A stretch of 64,000 nucleotides of DNA from Nocardia brasiliensis (GTDB taxonomy: Bacteria; Actinomycetota; Actinomycetes; Mycobacteriales; Mycobacteriaceae): contig NZ_CP046171.1 in NCBI RefSeq assembly GCF_011801125.1, positions 124,001-188,000 of the forward strand. The letters are read 5' to 3'. The notes under the pieces are model-generated. The model ran no database searches, had not been told where the DNA came from, and was given only the letters and a program-made list of their open reading frames with translations. The position numbers and the translations under genes are program-made. Of the stretch, positions 35,514-43,794 are shown in pieces. Numbering within the stretch: position 1 is the first letter of the stretch; the number at the start of each line of letters is the position of its first letter.

Positions 35514-36776
35514 ATGATCGACCTCCGATTCCTGCGGGACAACCCCGACGCGGTCCGTGCCTCCCAGCGCGCCCGCGGCGAAGACCCCGCCCTCGTCGAC
35601 GCCCTGCTCGAGGCCGACGCGGCCCGCCGCGCGGCCGTCGCCACCGCCGACAACCTGCGTGCCGAGCACAAGGCGATGGGCAAGGTGATCGGTAAGGCGA
35701 GTAAAGAGGAACGGCCCGCCCTGCTTGCGCAGGCGCAGGAGATGTCGCAGAAGGTCAAGGACGCCGAGGCCGCGCAGAACGCGGCCGACGCCGACCTCGA
35801 CGCCGCCCAGCGCGCGATCTCGAACGTCGTGCAGGAGGGTGCGCCGGCCGGCGGCGAGGACGACTACATCGTCCTGGAAACCGTCGGCACGCCACGGGAA
35901 TTCGATTTCCAGCCGAAGGACCACGTCGAACTCGGCGATTCGCTCGGGCTGTTCGACATGGAACGCGGCGCGAAGGTCTCCGGCGCGCGCTTCTACTTCA
36001 TGACCGGCTACGGCGCGCTGCTGCAGCTGGGGCTGTTGCAGCTGGCGACGCAGCGCGCGGTCGCCAACGGCTTCACCATGATGATCCCGCCGGTGCTGGT
36101 GCGCCCCGAGATCATGGCGGGCACCGGCTTCCTCGGTCAGCACTCGGCCGAGGTCTATCACCTCGAGGAGGACGACCTGTACCTGGTCGGCACCTCGGAG
36201 GTGCCGCTGGCCGGCTACCACTCCGACGAGATCCTCGACCTGAGCGCGGGCCCGAAGCGCTACGCGGGCTGGTCGACCTGCTTCCGCCGGGAGGCGGGCA
36301 GCTACGGCAAGGACACCCGCGGCATCATCCGGGTGCACCAGTTCGACAAGATCGAGATGTTCGTCTTCACCACCCCGGAGCAGGCCGACGCCGAGCACAA
36401 GCGGTTGCTCGCGTGGGAGCAGGACATGCTCGCCGCTGTCGAGGTTCCTTACCGGGTCATCGACGTTGCCGCAGGCGATCTCGGCAGCTCGGCCGCGCGC
36501 AAGTTCGACTGCGAGGCCTGGGTGCCGACCCAGCAGACCTACCGGGAACTCACCTCGACCTCGAACTGCACCACCTTCCAGGCCCGCCGCCTGGCCGTGC
36601 GCTACCGCGACGAGAACGGAAAGCCGCAGATCGCAGCCACTTTGAACGGCACGCTGGCGACCACGCGCTGGATCGTGGCGATCCTGGAGAACCATCAGCA
36701 GGCCGACGGCTCGGTGCGGGTGCCCGCCGCACTGGTTCCGTTCGTCGGCACCGAGGTGCTGACGCCGCCGCGCTGA
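35514..36776 (+). CDS. serS: Seryl-tRNA synthetase
   Basis: A 420-residue class II synthetase charging tRNA-Ser (and tRNA-Sec where present). It has the N-terminal coiled-coil arm (residues about 30-100, [25 protein letters not shown]), motif 2 [25 protein letters not shown] and motif 3 [15 protein letters not shown]. It begins [18 protein letters not shown] as usual. It corresponds to Rv3834c and ends the block syntenic with M. tuberculosis. Confidence 0.96.
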   Translation: MIDLRFLRDNPDAVRASQRARGEDPALVDALLEADAARRAAVATADNLRAEHKAMGKVIGKASKEERPALLAQAQEMSQKVKDAEAAQNAADADLDAAQRAISNVVQEGAPAGGEDDYIVLETVGTPREFDFQPKDHVELGDSLGLFDMERGAKVSGARFYFMTGYGALLQLGLLQLATQRAVANGFTMMIPPVLVRPEIMAGTGFLGQHSAEVYHLEEDDLYLVGTSEVPLAGYHSDEILDLSAGPKRYAGWSTCFRREAGSYGKDTRGIIRVHQFDKIEMFVFTTPEQADAEHKRLLAWEQDMLAAVEVPYRVIDVAAGDLGSSAARKFDCEAWVPTQQTYRELTSTSNCTTFQARRLAVRYRDENGKPQIAATLNGTLATTRWIVAILENHQQADGSVRVPAALVPFVGTEVLTPPR

Positions 36777-36956
36777 CGACGCCCAACGTTCGCTGCTGCC
36801 ACCGGGTTTGGCCGCCGACGCGCCCGGCCGCGCGCTCCGCGTGACGCGGCCGTTCGGGCGGTGCCACGCGGCGGAGCCAGCCGCGTGTCCGTGAATAGCT
36901 ATCGGTTCGCCATGCCGGATTCACGGGATGTGGCAACCGCCGGGATTCGTTATGTC

Positions 36957-36962
36957 TAGGCT
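36957..36962 (+). promoter_or_regulatory. Leaderless -10 of GGDEF/EAL gene
   Basis: TAGGCT lies exactly 7 bases before GTG 36970, which decides this start over in-frame ATGs at 36928 and 36952. Confidence 0.55.
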
Positions 36963-36969
36963 ATTGCCC

Positions 36970-38835
36970 GTGCGAGGAATCGGGGCGCGCGGCGATACCC
37001 GAACCCGGGTGCGGGCGGCATCGGCGCTGGCGACAGCTATGGTCATGGCTCGGACCACCGGGGCGTTCTACGTCATGGGTGGTGTACTGGGCCTGCTGAT
37101 TACTGCGATCGCCCCGGGCGACGAGGGTAATCGGCCGTTGGTGGGCACGGCTGCGGCAATCGCGCTGACGCTGGGGCTCACCCTGCTCGCGTGGGGTCCG
37201 CGCCTGCCCCACTCGATCCACCACATGTACGTCGCGATCGCGACGGTGCTGGTGACGATCGCGGTGTACGCGTTCCCGAACACCGTCGGGGCGATCAGCC
37301 TCGCCGCGTTCTATGTCTTCATCGCCTGCGACGCCGCGCTGTTCTTCGCGTGGTCGTATGCCGCATCGCACATCGTCTTCGCGCTGGTGCTGTGCCTGTG
37401 GGTGCTGCCGGCGCGGCCGGTCGAGCCGGGCCTGCCGTGGTGGTCGGGGCTCATCCCGGCGGGCGTCACCCTCGGCGTCGGCATCGTGGTCGGCATTCTG
37501 ACCAGGATGGCCTCGGAAGCCGACATCGACGTGCTCACCGGACTTTTGAACCGTCGCGGTTTCGATCGGGCGCTCAATTCCGCGATCGAGCAGGCCTCGC
37601 GCACCGGCCAGGGACTGGCCCTCGTGCTCGTCGACTTGGACCGGTTCCAGAAGATCAACGACCATCTCGGCCATCGCGCGGGCGACGCCGTGCTGCAACG
37701 GGTCGCCGACACCTGGTCGAAACTGCTTGCGCCGGACCAGCGTCTGGCTCGCTACGGCGGCGACGCGTTCGCGATGCTGCTGCCGAACACCACCGAGCAG
37801 GCGGCCATCCTGCTCACCGAACAGTTGCGTGCCGCCGTGACCACCGGCTGCTCGGCCGGCGTGACCTCCTGGCAGCCAGGCGAATCCGGTTCGCTGCTGG
37901 TCAGTCGCGCCGATGTCGGGCTGTACCGGGCCAAGCAGGCCGGTCGCAATCGCACGGTGCTCGAATCGTCGCGGCAGCTGCCGCTCGCGGTGGAGCTGCG
38001 CGAGGCGATCGACTGCGGCGCCCTCGACGTGCACTATCAACCGATCGTCAGCCTCACCGAGGGCGGCGGCAAGGCGGTCGGTGTCGAGGCGCTGCTGCGC
38101 TGGTCGTCCAGCGCCCAACCCGACGTCACCACCGAGGGCCTGATCCGCGTCGCCGAGGAATACGACCTCATCTCCGACCTGGACGAGCTGGTACTGCGCC
38201 GCGCCTGCGCCGATGCCGCCCGGCTGCAGGACACCTTCGCCCAGCTCGATCTCACGCTGAACGTCAACGTGAGCGGGCTCGAGCTGGCTGAGGCCGGGTA
38301 CGCGGACCGGGTCGCCGACATCCTGGCGGGCACCGGCTGGCCCGCCGATCAGCTGGTGCTCGAGGTGACCGAGAGCGAACTCGCCGCCGAATCGCAGACC
38401 GCCATCGCGAACCTGCACACCCTGCGCGAGCGTGGCGTGCGGATCGCCATCGACGACTTCGGCACCGGGTACTCCTCGCTCAGTAGGCTCGCCACGCTGC
38501 CGAGCGACATCCTCAAGGTCGACCAGTCCTTCGTCGCCGCCATCCGTTCCGACTCGCCCGCGCCGCCGCTGCTCGGCGTGATCGCCGCGCTGAGCAGCGC
38601 GCTCGATCTGCAGGTCATCGCCGAGGGTGTGGAAACCGAATACCAGGCCGCGGTGCTCACCGAACTCGGCTTCGCGCTCGCCCAGGGCTACCACTACAGC
38701 GACTCGCATCCCGTCGCCGAGCTGATCAGCGACCTCAACGAGAACCAGGGCCGCGTCGGTCCCGGCACGCATGATCGGGAACTCGGCGACGGCGACTCCA
38801 TGCACGCCGCCAACGGGTGGTTGCCGCTCGGCTGA
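36970..38835 (+). CDS. Membrane GGDEF/EAL cyclic di-GMP protein
   Basis: A 621-residue protein: six or seven N-terminal membrane helices (to about residue 175), a GGDEF domain starting IDVLTGLLNRRGF (about 186), and an EAL domain. The GGDEF active site reads YGGDAF (about 262), so the catalytic Glu is lost and diguanylate cyclase activity is doubtful; it may still bind GTP. EAL residues are intact: GVEALLRW (about 372), NVNVSG, DDFGTGYSSL (about 496) and AEGVET (about 551). It should hydrolyse cyclic di-GMP. Not in an operon. Confidence 0.9.
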   Translation: MRGIGARGDTRTRVRAASALATAMVMARTTGAFYVMGGVLGLLITAIAPGDEGNRPLVGTAAAIALTLGLTLLAWGPRLPHSIHHMYVAIATVLVTIAVYAFPNTVGAISLAAFYVFIACDAALFFAWSYAASHIVFALVLCLWVLPARPVEPGLPWWSGLIPAGVTLGVGIVVGILTRMASEADIDVLTGLLNRRGFDRALNSAIEQASRTGQGLALVLVDLDRFQKINDHLGHRAGDAVLQRVADTWSKLLAPDQRLARYGGDAFAMLLPNTTEQAAILLTEQLRAAVTTGCSAGVTSWQPGESGSLLVSRADVGLYRAKQAGRNRTVLESSRQLPLAVELREAIDCGALDVHYQPIVSLTEGGGKAVGVEALLRWSSSAQPDVTTEGLIRVAEEYDLISDLDELVLRRACADAARLQDTFAQLDLTLNVNVSGLELAEAGYADRVADILAGTGWPADQLVLEVTESELAAESQTAIANLHTLRERGVRIAIDDFGTGYSSLSRLATLPSDILKVDQSFVAAIRSDSPAPPLLGVIAALSSALDLQVIAEGVETEYQAAVLTELGFALAQGYHYSDSHPVAELISDLNENQGRVGPGTHDRELGDGDSMHAANGWLPLG

Positions 38836-38897
38836 GCCGCGGCGCCCGGTCGCGATAAACGGTTGACCTGCGCCGGGCGGGTGCGCATGCTGGCAGT

Positions 38898-38924
38898 ATG
38901 CGTTTGCTCTTCTACGGCTGTTGA
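38898..38924 (+). CDS. 8-codon upstream ORF
   Basis: ATG at 38898 opens MRLLFYGC and stops 12 bases before the GTG of the MFS gene. CATGCT ends 6 bases upstream, so a leaderless transcript could begin with this ORF. The MFS start lacks a Shine-Dalgarno site, so translation may depend on reinitiation or ribosome stalling. This is inference from spacing only. Confidence 0.35.
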   Translation: MRLLFYGC

Positions 38925-38936
38925 TCCGTCGCAGCG

Positions 38937-40364
38937 GTGCGGGCCCGGCTGACGGGTAGCACCGGCACTATTCGTTCGCTCGCGGTTCGCGTCGTGCTCT
39001 TCAAGGGCACCGGCGACTTGATCCCGCTCTATGCGGTGTACGCCCTGCTGTTCGCCGAGCACGGGCTGAGCACGGGCCAGATCTCCTCGCTGTTCGCGAT
39101 CTGGTCGATAACCGCGTTCCTGCTGGAGGTGCCGTCGGGCGCGTGGGCCGACACGGTTTCGCGCCGCGCGCTGCTCATCCTCAGCGGTGTCCTGCTGAGT
39201 GCCGGATTCCTGCTCTGGACGCTGGTTCCGGCCTATCTGGGCTTCGCTTCGGGATTCGTCTTATGGGGCGCGGCAGGCGCTTTGGCTTCCGGCACGTTCG
39301 AGGCGCTGCTGTACGACGATCTCGTCGCCCGCGATGCGCGGGCGGCTTACCCGCGCGTGCTCGGCTACACCCGGGCCGCGGCCGAAGCCGCCGTCGTCAT
39401 CGGCATCGTCGCGGCCACACCGCTGTACCTCTGGGGTAGTTACGCTCTGATCGGCTGGGCCAGTGTGGGTTTCGCCGTTCTGCACACCATGTTCGCGTGC
39501 ACGCTGCCGTCCGCTCCCCAATGCGTCTCGGCGGCCGCCGTCGAGGACCTGGAAGGCGAACCGGGCGAGGAGGTTTCAGGCCCGGCGTCGTGCGCTGGTG
39601 CGCGCATGTCGAGCACGGGTGCGGGCGATGATTCCGCGATGGCTCCCGTCGCGGTCGTGCGCGCGGCCGACGGGCCGGGGGATTGCCGAAGGGGACGTCC
39701 GGTGGCTGCGCCCGGCCCGTTCACCCGCTACCTCGACATGCTGAGAATCGGTGTCGGGGAGGCGGTTCGGGTGCGAGCGGTGTGCAACGGCGTGTTCCTC
39801 GGGGCACTGCTGTTCGGCGTAACGGCGTTCGACGAGTACTTCGCGTTGCTGGCCGAGGCTGTCGGTGTCGCGACGGCGGTGGTGCCGTTGCTCGTTGGGC
39901 TCACGGTCGTCGGCTCGCTGATCGGCTCGCTGCTGGCCGGACGCACCGAAGGGCTGTCGGCCCGCACCGTGGCCTGCGCCGTCGGCGTCGCGGGAGTCCT
40001 GTTCGTCGGCGGTGCGTTGGTCACCGGTCTCGCCGCGTACCACCCGCAGGCGGTGTATCTGCTTGCGGGCCTGGGTTTCACCGCCATCGGGCTTTCCTAC
40101 GGCATCGTGTACAACGCGGGGATCATCGCCGCGGCCCGGCTCCAAGACGCCATCGACGGACCGGCCCGCGCCACCGTCACCTCGGTCTCCGGTCTGCTCG
40201 GGGAGGTGGTCGCGCTGGCGGTCTTCGCCTTCGCGGCCGTGGCCGCCGGCGTCTGGTCCCTTCCGGTAACCGTCGCCCTGCTTGGCGCCACGCTGCTCCC
40301 CATGGCCCTGGTCACCCCGGCCTGGCTGCCCCGAAGGCAGGTACCGAGCTCACTCGGTGAGTGA
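38937..40364 (+). CDS. MFS transporter
   Basis: A 475-residue 12-helix major facilitator protein. The loop 2-3 motif appears as LEVPSGAWADTVSRRALLILSG, typical of drug/H+ antiporter-like carriers. The central cytosolic loop (about residues 195-260) is long and polar and shows weaker coding character. The substrate is unknown. Its 3' end overlaps the convergent TetR gene by 15 bases. GTG 38937 is the first start of the frame. Confidence 0.82.
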   Translation: MRARLTGSTGTIRSLAVRVVLFKGTGDLIPLYAVYALLFAEHGLSTGQISSLFAIWSITAFLLEVPSGAWADTVSRRALLILSGVLLSAGFLLWTLVPAYLGFASGFVLWGAAGALASGTFEALLYDDLVARDARAAYPRVLGYTRAAAEAAVVIGIVAATPLYLWGSYALIGWASVGFAVLHTMFACTLPSAPQCVSAAAVEDLEGEPGEEVSGPASCAGARMSSTGAGDDSAMAPVAVVRAADGPGDCRRGRPVAAPGPFTRYLDMLRIGVGEAVRVRAVCNGVFLGALLFGVTAFDEYFALLAEAVGVATAVVPLLVGLTVVGSLIGSLLAGRTEGLSARTVACAVGVAGVLFVGGALVTGLAAYHPQAVYLLAGLGFTAIGLSYGIVYNAGIIAAARLQDAIDGPARATVTSVSGLLGEVVALAVFAFAAVAAGVWSLPVTVALLGATLLPMALVTPAWLPRRQVPSSLGE

Positions 40365-41006
40365 GGCGCCGATCAAATGGCCTGCGGTGAGCAGGAATTG
40401 GTCGGTGGAGCGGTCGATCAGCTCGGCGCGGGAGACGGGCAGGGTGCCCGCGAGCCAGCTGTTGGTGGTTTCCCAGAGGCCGCCGAGCAGGTGGGTGGCC
40501 GCGAATTCGGCGTGGTCCCCGGCACTTTCGACGATCTGCGCGCCGACCTCGGCGGCGCACACCGCCATCATGATGCCCGCGAAGGAACGCATCACCTCCG
40601 CGCGCCGCCGCAGCAGGGCCGGGTTCAGCTGGGCCTCGACCGTGACGATGCGCGCCTTGCGCGGGTCGTCGGCGATGAGGTCGACGGCCGCGGCGATGGC
40701 GGCCCTGGTCTTGGCGTGGATGTCGACCGGCGTGGTGACGAACGCGGTGACCACGGCCTGGCCGATCTCGTCCACGATGCGGTCGAACAGCTCGCTGAAC
40801 ACGGTGTCGAGGTCGGCGAAGCTCTCGTAGTAGTACCGCTCGGACAGCTTCGCGCGGGCACACAGCCCGGAGACGGTCAGTTTGGCGAAACCCGAGGTGC
40901 CGACGATCTCCTGCGCGGCGTCGAGCAGTGCCACGCGGCGACGCGCGCGCCGCTGTTCGATCGGCACGCCGCCATAGGACCGCGAGGTGGTAGCCACGGC
41001 CACCAT
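40350..41006 (-). CDS. TetR family regulator
   Basis: A 218-residue regulator with a helix-turn-helix at about residues 18-62 (RRVALLDAAQEIVGTSGFAKLTVSGLCARAKLSERYYYESFADLD). The rest is a helical ligand-binding domain. It is divergent from the MpaB oxygenase gene, and an inverted repeat lies directly before its predicted start at ATG 41006, so it likely represses both itself and the oxygenase. The frame extends to 41105 without better starts. Confidence 0.85.
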   Translation of the reverse strand: MVAVATTSRSYGGVPIEQRRARRRVALLDAAQEIVGTSGFAKLTVSGLCARAKLSERYYYESFADLDTVFSELFDRIVDEIGQAVVTAFVTTPVDIHAKTRAAIAAAVDLIADDPRKARIVTVEAQLNPALLRRRAEVMRSFAGIMMAVCAAEVGAQIVESAGDHAEFAATHLLGGLWETTNSWLAGTLPVSRAELIDRSTDQFLLTAGHLIGASLTE

Positions 41007-41028
41007 TCTGGCATAGATCCTTGCCAGA
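41007..41028. promoter_or_regulatory. Probable TetR operator
   Basis: TCTGGCA and TGCCAGA form 7-base perfect arms around an 8-base centre, in the divergent promoter region. A second weaker pair, ATTCTG (41035) and CAGAAT (41055), lies closer to the oxygenase gene. Confidence 0.6.
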
Positions 41029-41104
41029 TATCTGATTCTGTGGGACGGTCTTGTCAGAATGTGCTCGACCCCGAGCCGAACCTCGACCTGACGGGTGAAG
41101 TGCA

Positions 41105-42355
41105 ATGGCGCATGACAACCAGAAACTGCCGACTCCGCAGCTGTTCACGGAGTTCCCGTTCAAGTACGCGGTACCGGTGCTGGCCCCCGGCGACCTGAGC
41201 TGCACCGCCGCCCAGCGCGATTCGTTCCGGCGCTTCACCCAGGTCGGTGACCCGCTCGCGGACGACGTGGTGGCGATGTTCAAGCGGCTGCCTGTCGGTG
41301 AAGGCCGCCGGATGTTCGAGATCGCGGTGGAACGCGGCATCGACGCGGTGCCGAACCCGCCCGCGGAGCTGACGGCCTTCTTCGACCAGGTCGAGGCGGA
41401 CCCGTACTGGCTGGACTGGGACAAGATCGACCGCGGTGCCCGGGTCGTCGGCCGCACCAGTGTCTGGGGCGGTATCGCCATGGGCATGTTCGCCCTGATG
41501 GGCGGCTACCTCGCCTCCCGCGCGGACAAAACCCTTGTCGGCACCGGCGACCTGGACGCGATGGCGCCGCGCAGGCTCGCCGAAACCACCCAGTGGTGGC
41601 TGGACGTGACGACGCCCGGCGGGCTGCGCCGCAATGCCGTCGGCTACAAGAGCGTGCTGCGGGTCCGGTTGATGCACGCGCTGGTGCGGGCGGGCATGAA
41701 CCGCAGGCCCGACTGGGACTACGAGGCGTGGGATCACCCGGTCAACCAGGTGCTCACCGTCGGCACCCTCGGCCTGTTCTCGATGGCGAATCTGGTCGGT
41801 GCCCAAGCACTCGGACTGCGCTTCTCGGCCAAGGAGAAGGACGCGGTGTTCCAGCTCTGGCGCTACGTCGGGTTCCTGCTCGGCATCGACCAGGAGATCC
41901 TGCCGACCTGCGAGACCGATACGTGGCGCGCGTTCTGGATTCTCGCCGACACCGAATTCATCCCCGACGCCGATTCGCAGCGCCTGGCCCAGGCGCTCAT
42001 TCCCGCCGCGGGTGGGCTGTTCATCGACAACACCACCGCGCCGCGCCGGGCGGTCCGTGCCCTGATCACCAGCTACATGGTCGCGTACAGCCGGATCATC
42101 CTCGGCCGCAGCAACGCCGACTTCCTCGGCCTGCCCGACAACCGGTTCTTCCAGGGCGCGGTGTTGGCCACCGCCGTCGTGAACGGCGCGCTCGAGGTGC
42201 CGCGGCGAATCCTGCCCGGTGCCACCCGGTTCAGCGAGAATCTCGGTGCCCGCGTGCGCACCCGCCTCGTCCGCGGTTCCATCGCCCGCAACGGCGGTGA
42301 CCGTACCTACGCCCGTCACGACACCTACGCCCGCCCGGTACTGCGCGCGGGATAG
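41105..42355 (+). CDS. Oxygenase MpaB family protein (DUF2236)
   Basis: A 416-residue DUF2236 protein, the family that includes the rubber oxygenase Lcp and MpaB. The region SVLRVRLMHALVRAGMNRRPDWD matches the segment that supplies the haem-ligating His in Lcp, and GRTSVWGGIAMGMFALMGGYLAS may carry active-site Thr/Arg neighbours. It lacks the Tat signal of secreted Lcp, so it probably acts inside the cell on an unknown substrate. The divergent TetR gene recalls the LcpR arrangement. Confidence 0.82.
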   Translation: MAHDNQKLPTPQLFTEFPFKYAVPVLAPGDLSCTAAQRDSFRRFTQVGDPLADDVVAMFKRLPVGEGRRMFEIAVERGIDAVPNPPAELTAFFDQVEADPYWLDWDKIDRGARVVGRTSVWGGIAMGMFALMGGYLASRADKTLVGTGDLDAMAPRRLAETTQWWLDVTTPGGLRRNAVGYKSVLRVRLMHALVRAGMNRRPDWDYEAWDHPVNQVLTVGTLGLFSMANLVGAQALGLRFSAKEKDAVFQLWRYVGFLLGIDQEILPTCETDTWRAFWILADTEFIPDADSQRLAQALIPAAGGLFIDNTTAPRRAVRALITSYMVAYSRIILGRSNADFLGLPDNRFFQGAVLATAVVNGALEVPRRILPGATRFSENLGARVRTRLVRGSIARNGGDRTYARHDTYARPVLRAG

Positions 42356-42357
42356 TC

Positions 42358-42632
42358 GGACGCTCCTCCGGCGGCGCGGCGCTATGGCTGGCCGCACCAG
42401 GGCTGGGTGGGCGCGCTCGTCTGGCGGCGGGCCACTTTTTTCTGGTTGCGCGCGGTAGGCGGCGGCGCGCGTTATCTTGGCGGCGCGGCACATCGGCTGG
42501 CTGCTGTAGGGGTAGGCGGGGTGTTCTTCCGGCTGGCGCTACGGCCGCGCGCAGGACAGTCGGGCGCGCTCTTCTGACGGCGGGGCGTTCTGGCTGGTTA
42601 CGCGAGGGGAGGCGCGCCTGCTTCCGGCGGCG
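42358..42632. repeat. Degenerate repeat array
   Basis: About four diverged units of roughly 40-70 bases share GCGCTCTTCTGGCGGCGGGG and TTCTGGCTGGTTxCGCG. Examples begin near 42412 and 42558. No ORF with coding character runs through it. Confidence 0.45.
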
Positions 42633-43589
42633 CTACGGCTGTGCACGGGCCGCGATGGCTACTGCGAGCAGCGTGAGGCCGCCGCCGAGTACCACGGTGC
42701 CGGAAAGGCCTGCCGCGGTGGGGGATACGACGTCGAGGGCGATGGAGGTCACGAGCTGACCCGCCACGGAGGTGAGTCCGAGCAGCAGTACCCCGATCCA
42801 GCGCACGGTGACGGCGGCCAGCGCGATGAACGCGATGCCGATCACCCCACCCAGGTAAAGCCAAGGCTGCGTGGGGAATTCGGCGGGCGGGCCGGACGTG
42901 AGCAGCAGCGCGGCCTCGATCAGGACCAGCGCGACCAGGCCGATCCCGAAGTTGACCGCCGTCGCCGAGAACGGGCCGCCCACCGCGCCGACCCGCCCGT
43001 TGACCGCCTGCTGCCAGGCCAGGCCGATCCCGGCCAGCGCGGGCAGCACGACCAGCAGCACGGTCGGCGCGCCGCGCAACGCCTCCGGCACCGAGAGCGG
43101 GCCACCCGGTGTCGCGGCGCGGCCAAGCCCCGCGAGCAGAACCGCGACGATCCCGAGGGCCGCGGCCCCGAAGCGCAGCGGGGTGATCGAGGTGCGCCCG
43201 CTCGGCGCCACCCCGAGCCGATCGACGACCAGGCTGCTCAACAGCTGTCCCGCGACCGCGGCCACGGTGAACGCGGTGACCCCGATCGCCGCAACGGTCA
43301 GCCCCTGACACGCGACGAAGAACGCCCCGCACAGCCCACCGAGCAGCTGCCACGTCGGTAACCGCCCGGTCGTCACCGCGGCACGCACCCGCCCCAATCC
43401 GTCGCGCAGCCGCTTGTTCAGCACGAACACGACCGCCAAAACCAGCAACCCCGAACCGAAACTGATCGTCGCGGCCGCGATCCCGTCCTGCAGCCGCGCC
43501 CCCAACGCCCCATTGATCCGCCCCTGCACCGCGACCCCCGCCCCGATCGCGAAGGCACACCCCAACCCCACCCGCACCCGACCCGTCAC
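42633..43589 (-). CDS. DMT family transporter (YdcZ type)
   Basis: A 318-residue protein with ten hydrophobic segments in two DUF606/YdcZ repeats. Each repeat has the signature around GAGVAVQGRINGALGARL (N half) and GIGLAWQQAVNGRVGAVGG (C half), and GQLLSSLVVDRLG / GQLVTSIALDVV. The transported compound is unknown. TAGCGT 7 bases before GTG 43589 supports this start; the frame is open upstream to 43712, but with low-complexity Gly-rich sequence. Confidence 0.85.
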   Translation of the reverse strand: MTGRVRVGLGCAFAIGAGVAVQGRINGALGARLQDGIAAATISFGSGLLVLAVVFVLNKRLRDGLGRVRAAVTTGRLPTWQLLGGLCGAFFVACQGLTVAAIGVTAFTVAAVAGQLLSSLVVDRLGVAPSGRTSITPLRFGAAALGIVAVLLAGLGRAATPGGPLSVPEALRGAPTVLLVVLPALAGIGLAWQQAVNGRVGAVGGPFSATAVNFGIGLVALVLIEAALLLTSGPPAEFPTQPWLYLGGVIGIAFIALAAVTVRWIGVLLLGLTSVAGQLVTSIALDVVSPTAAGLSGTVVLGGGLTLLAVAIAARAQP

Positions 43590-43596
43590 CCCCGGC

Positions 43597-43602
43597 ACGC
43601 TA
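43597..43602 (-). promoter_or_regulatory. Leaderless -10 of DMT gene
   Basis: TAGCGT on the minus strand lies exactly 7 bases before GTG 43589. Confidence 0.5.
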
Positions 43603-43794
43603 CCGCCGCCACCCACTCCCACCCCGAACCACCGCACCGCGTCACCAGTCGGCGCGTCCACCGTCCCGGTGCCTATCGGCAAGGCCTGAGGTATGTCGCA
43701 GGCCGTTCCCACACCGCGATCGGTCGGGGCCCAGCCGCTGTCCGTCGCGAGCAGGCGTGGATGTAACTCCGCAGCCCGCCCCCGGGTCCCCGGC

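Noticed and set aside
36777..36950. tRNA gene downstream of serS
   Set aside because: I looked for acceptor-stem pairing and a T-loop GGTTCGAAxCC and found none; no tRNA or rRNA gene is seen in the window.
38937..40364. MFS gene as frameshifted because of the odd central loop
   Set aside because: The frame is open throughout and both halves carry helices; a long polar loop is acceptable for this family.
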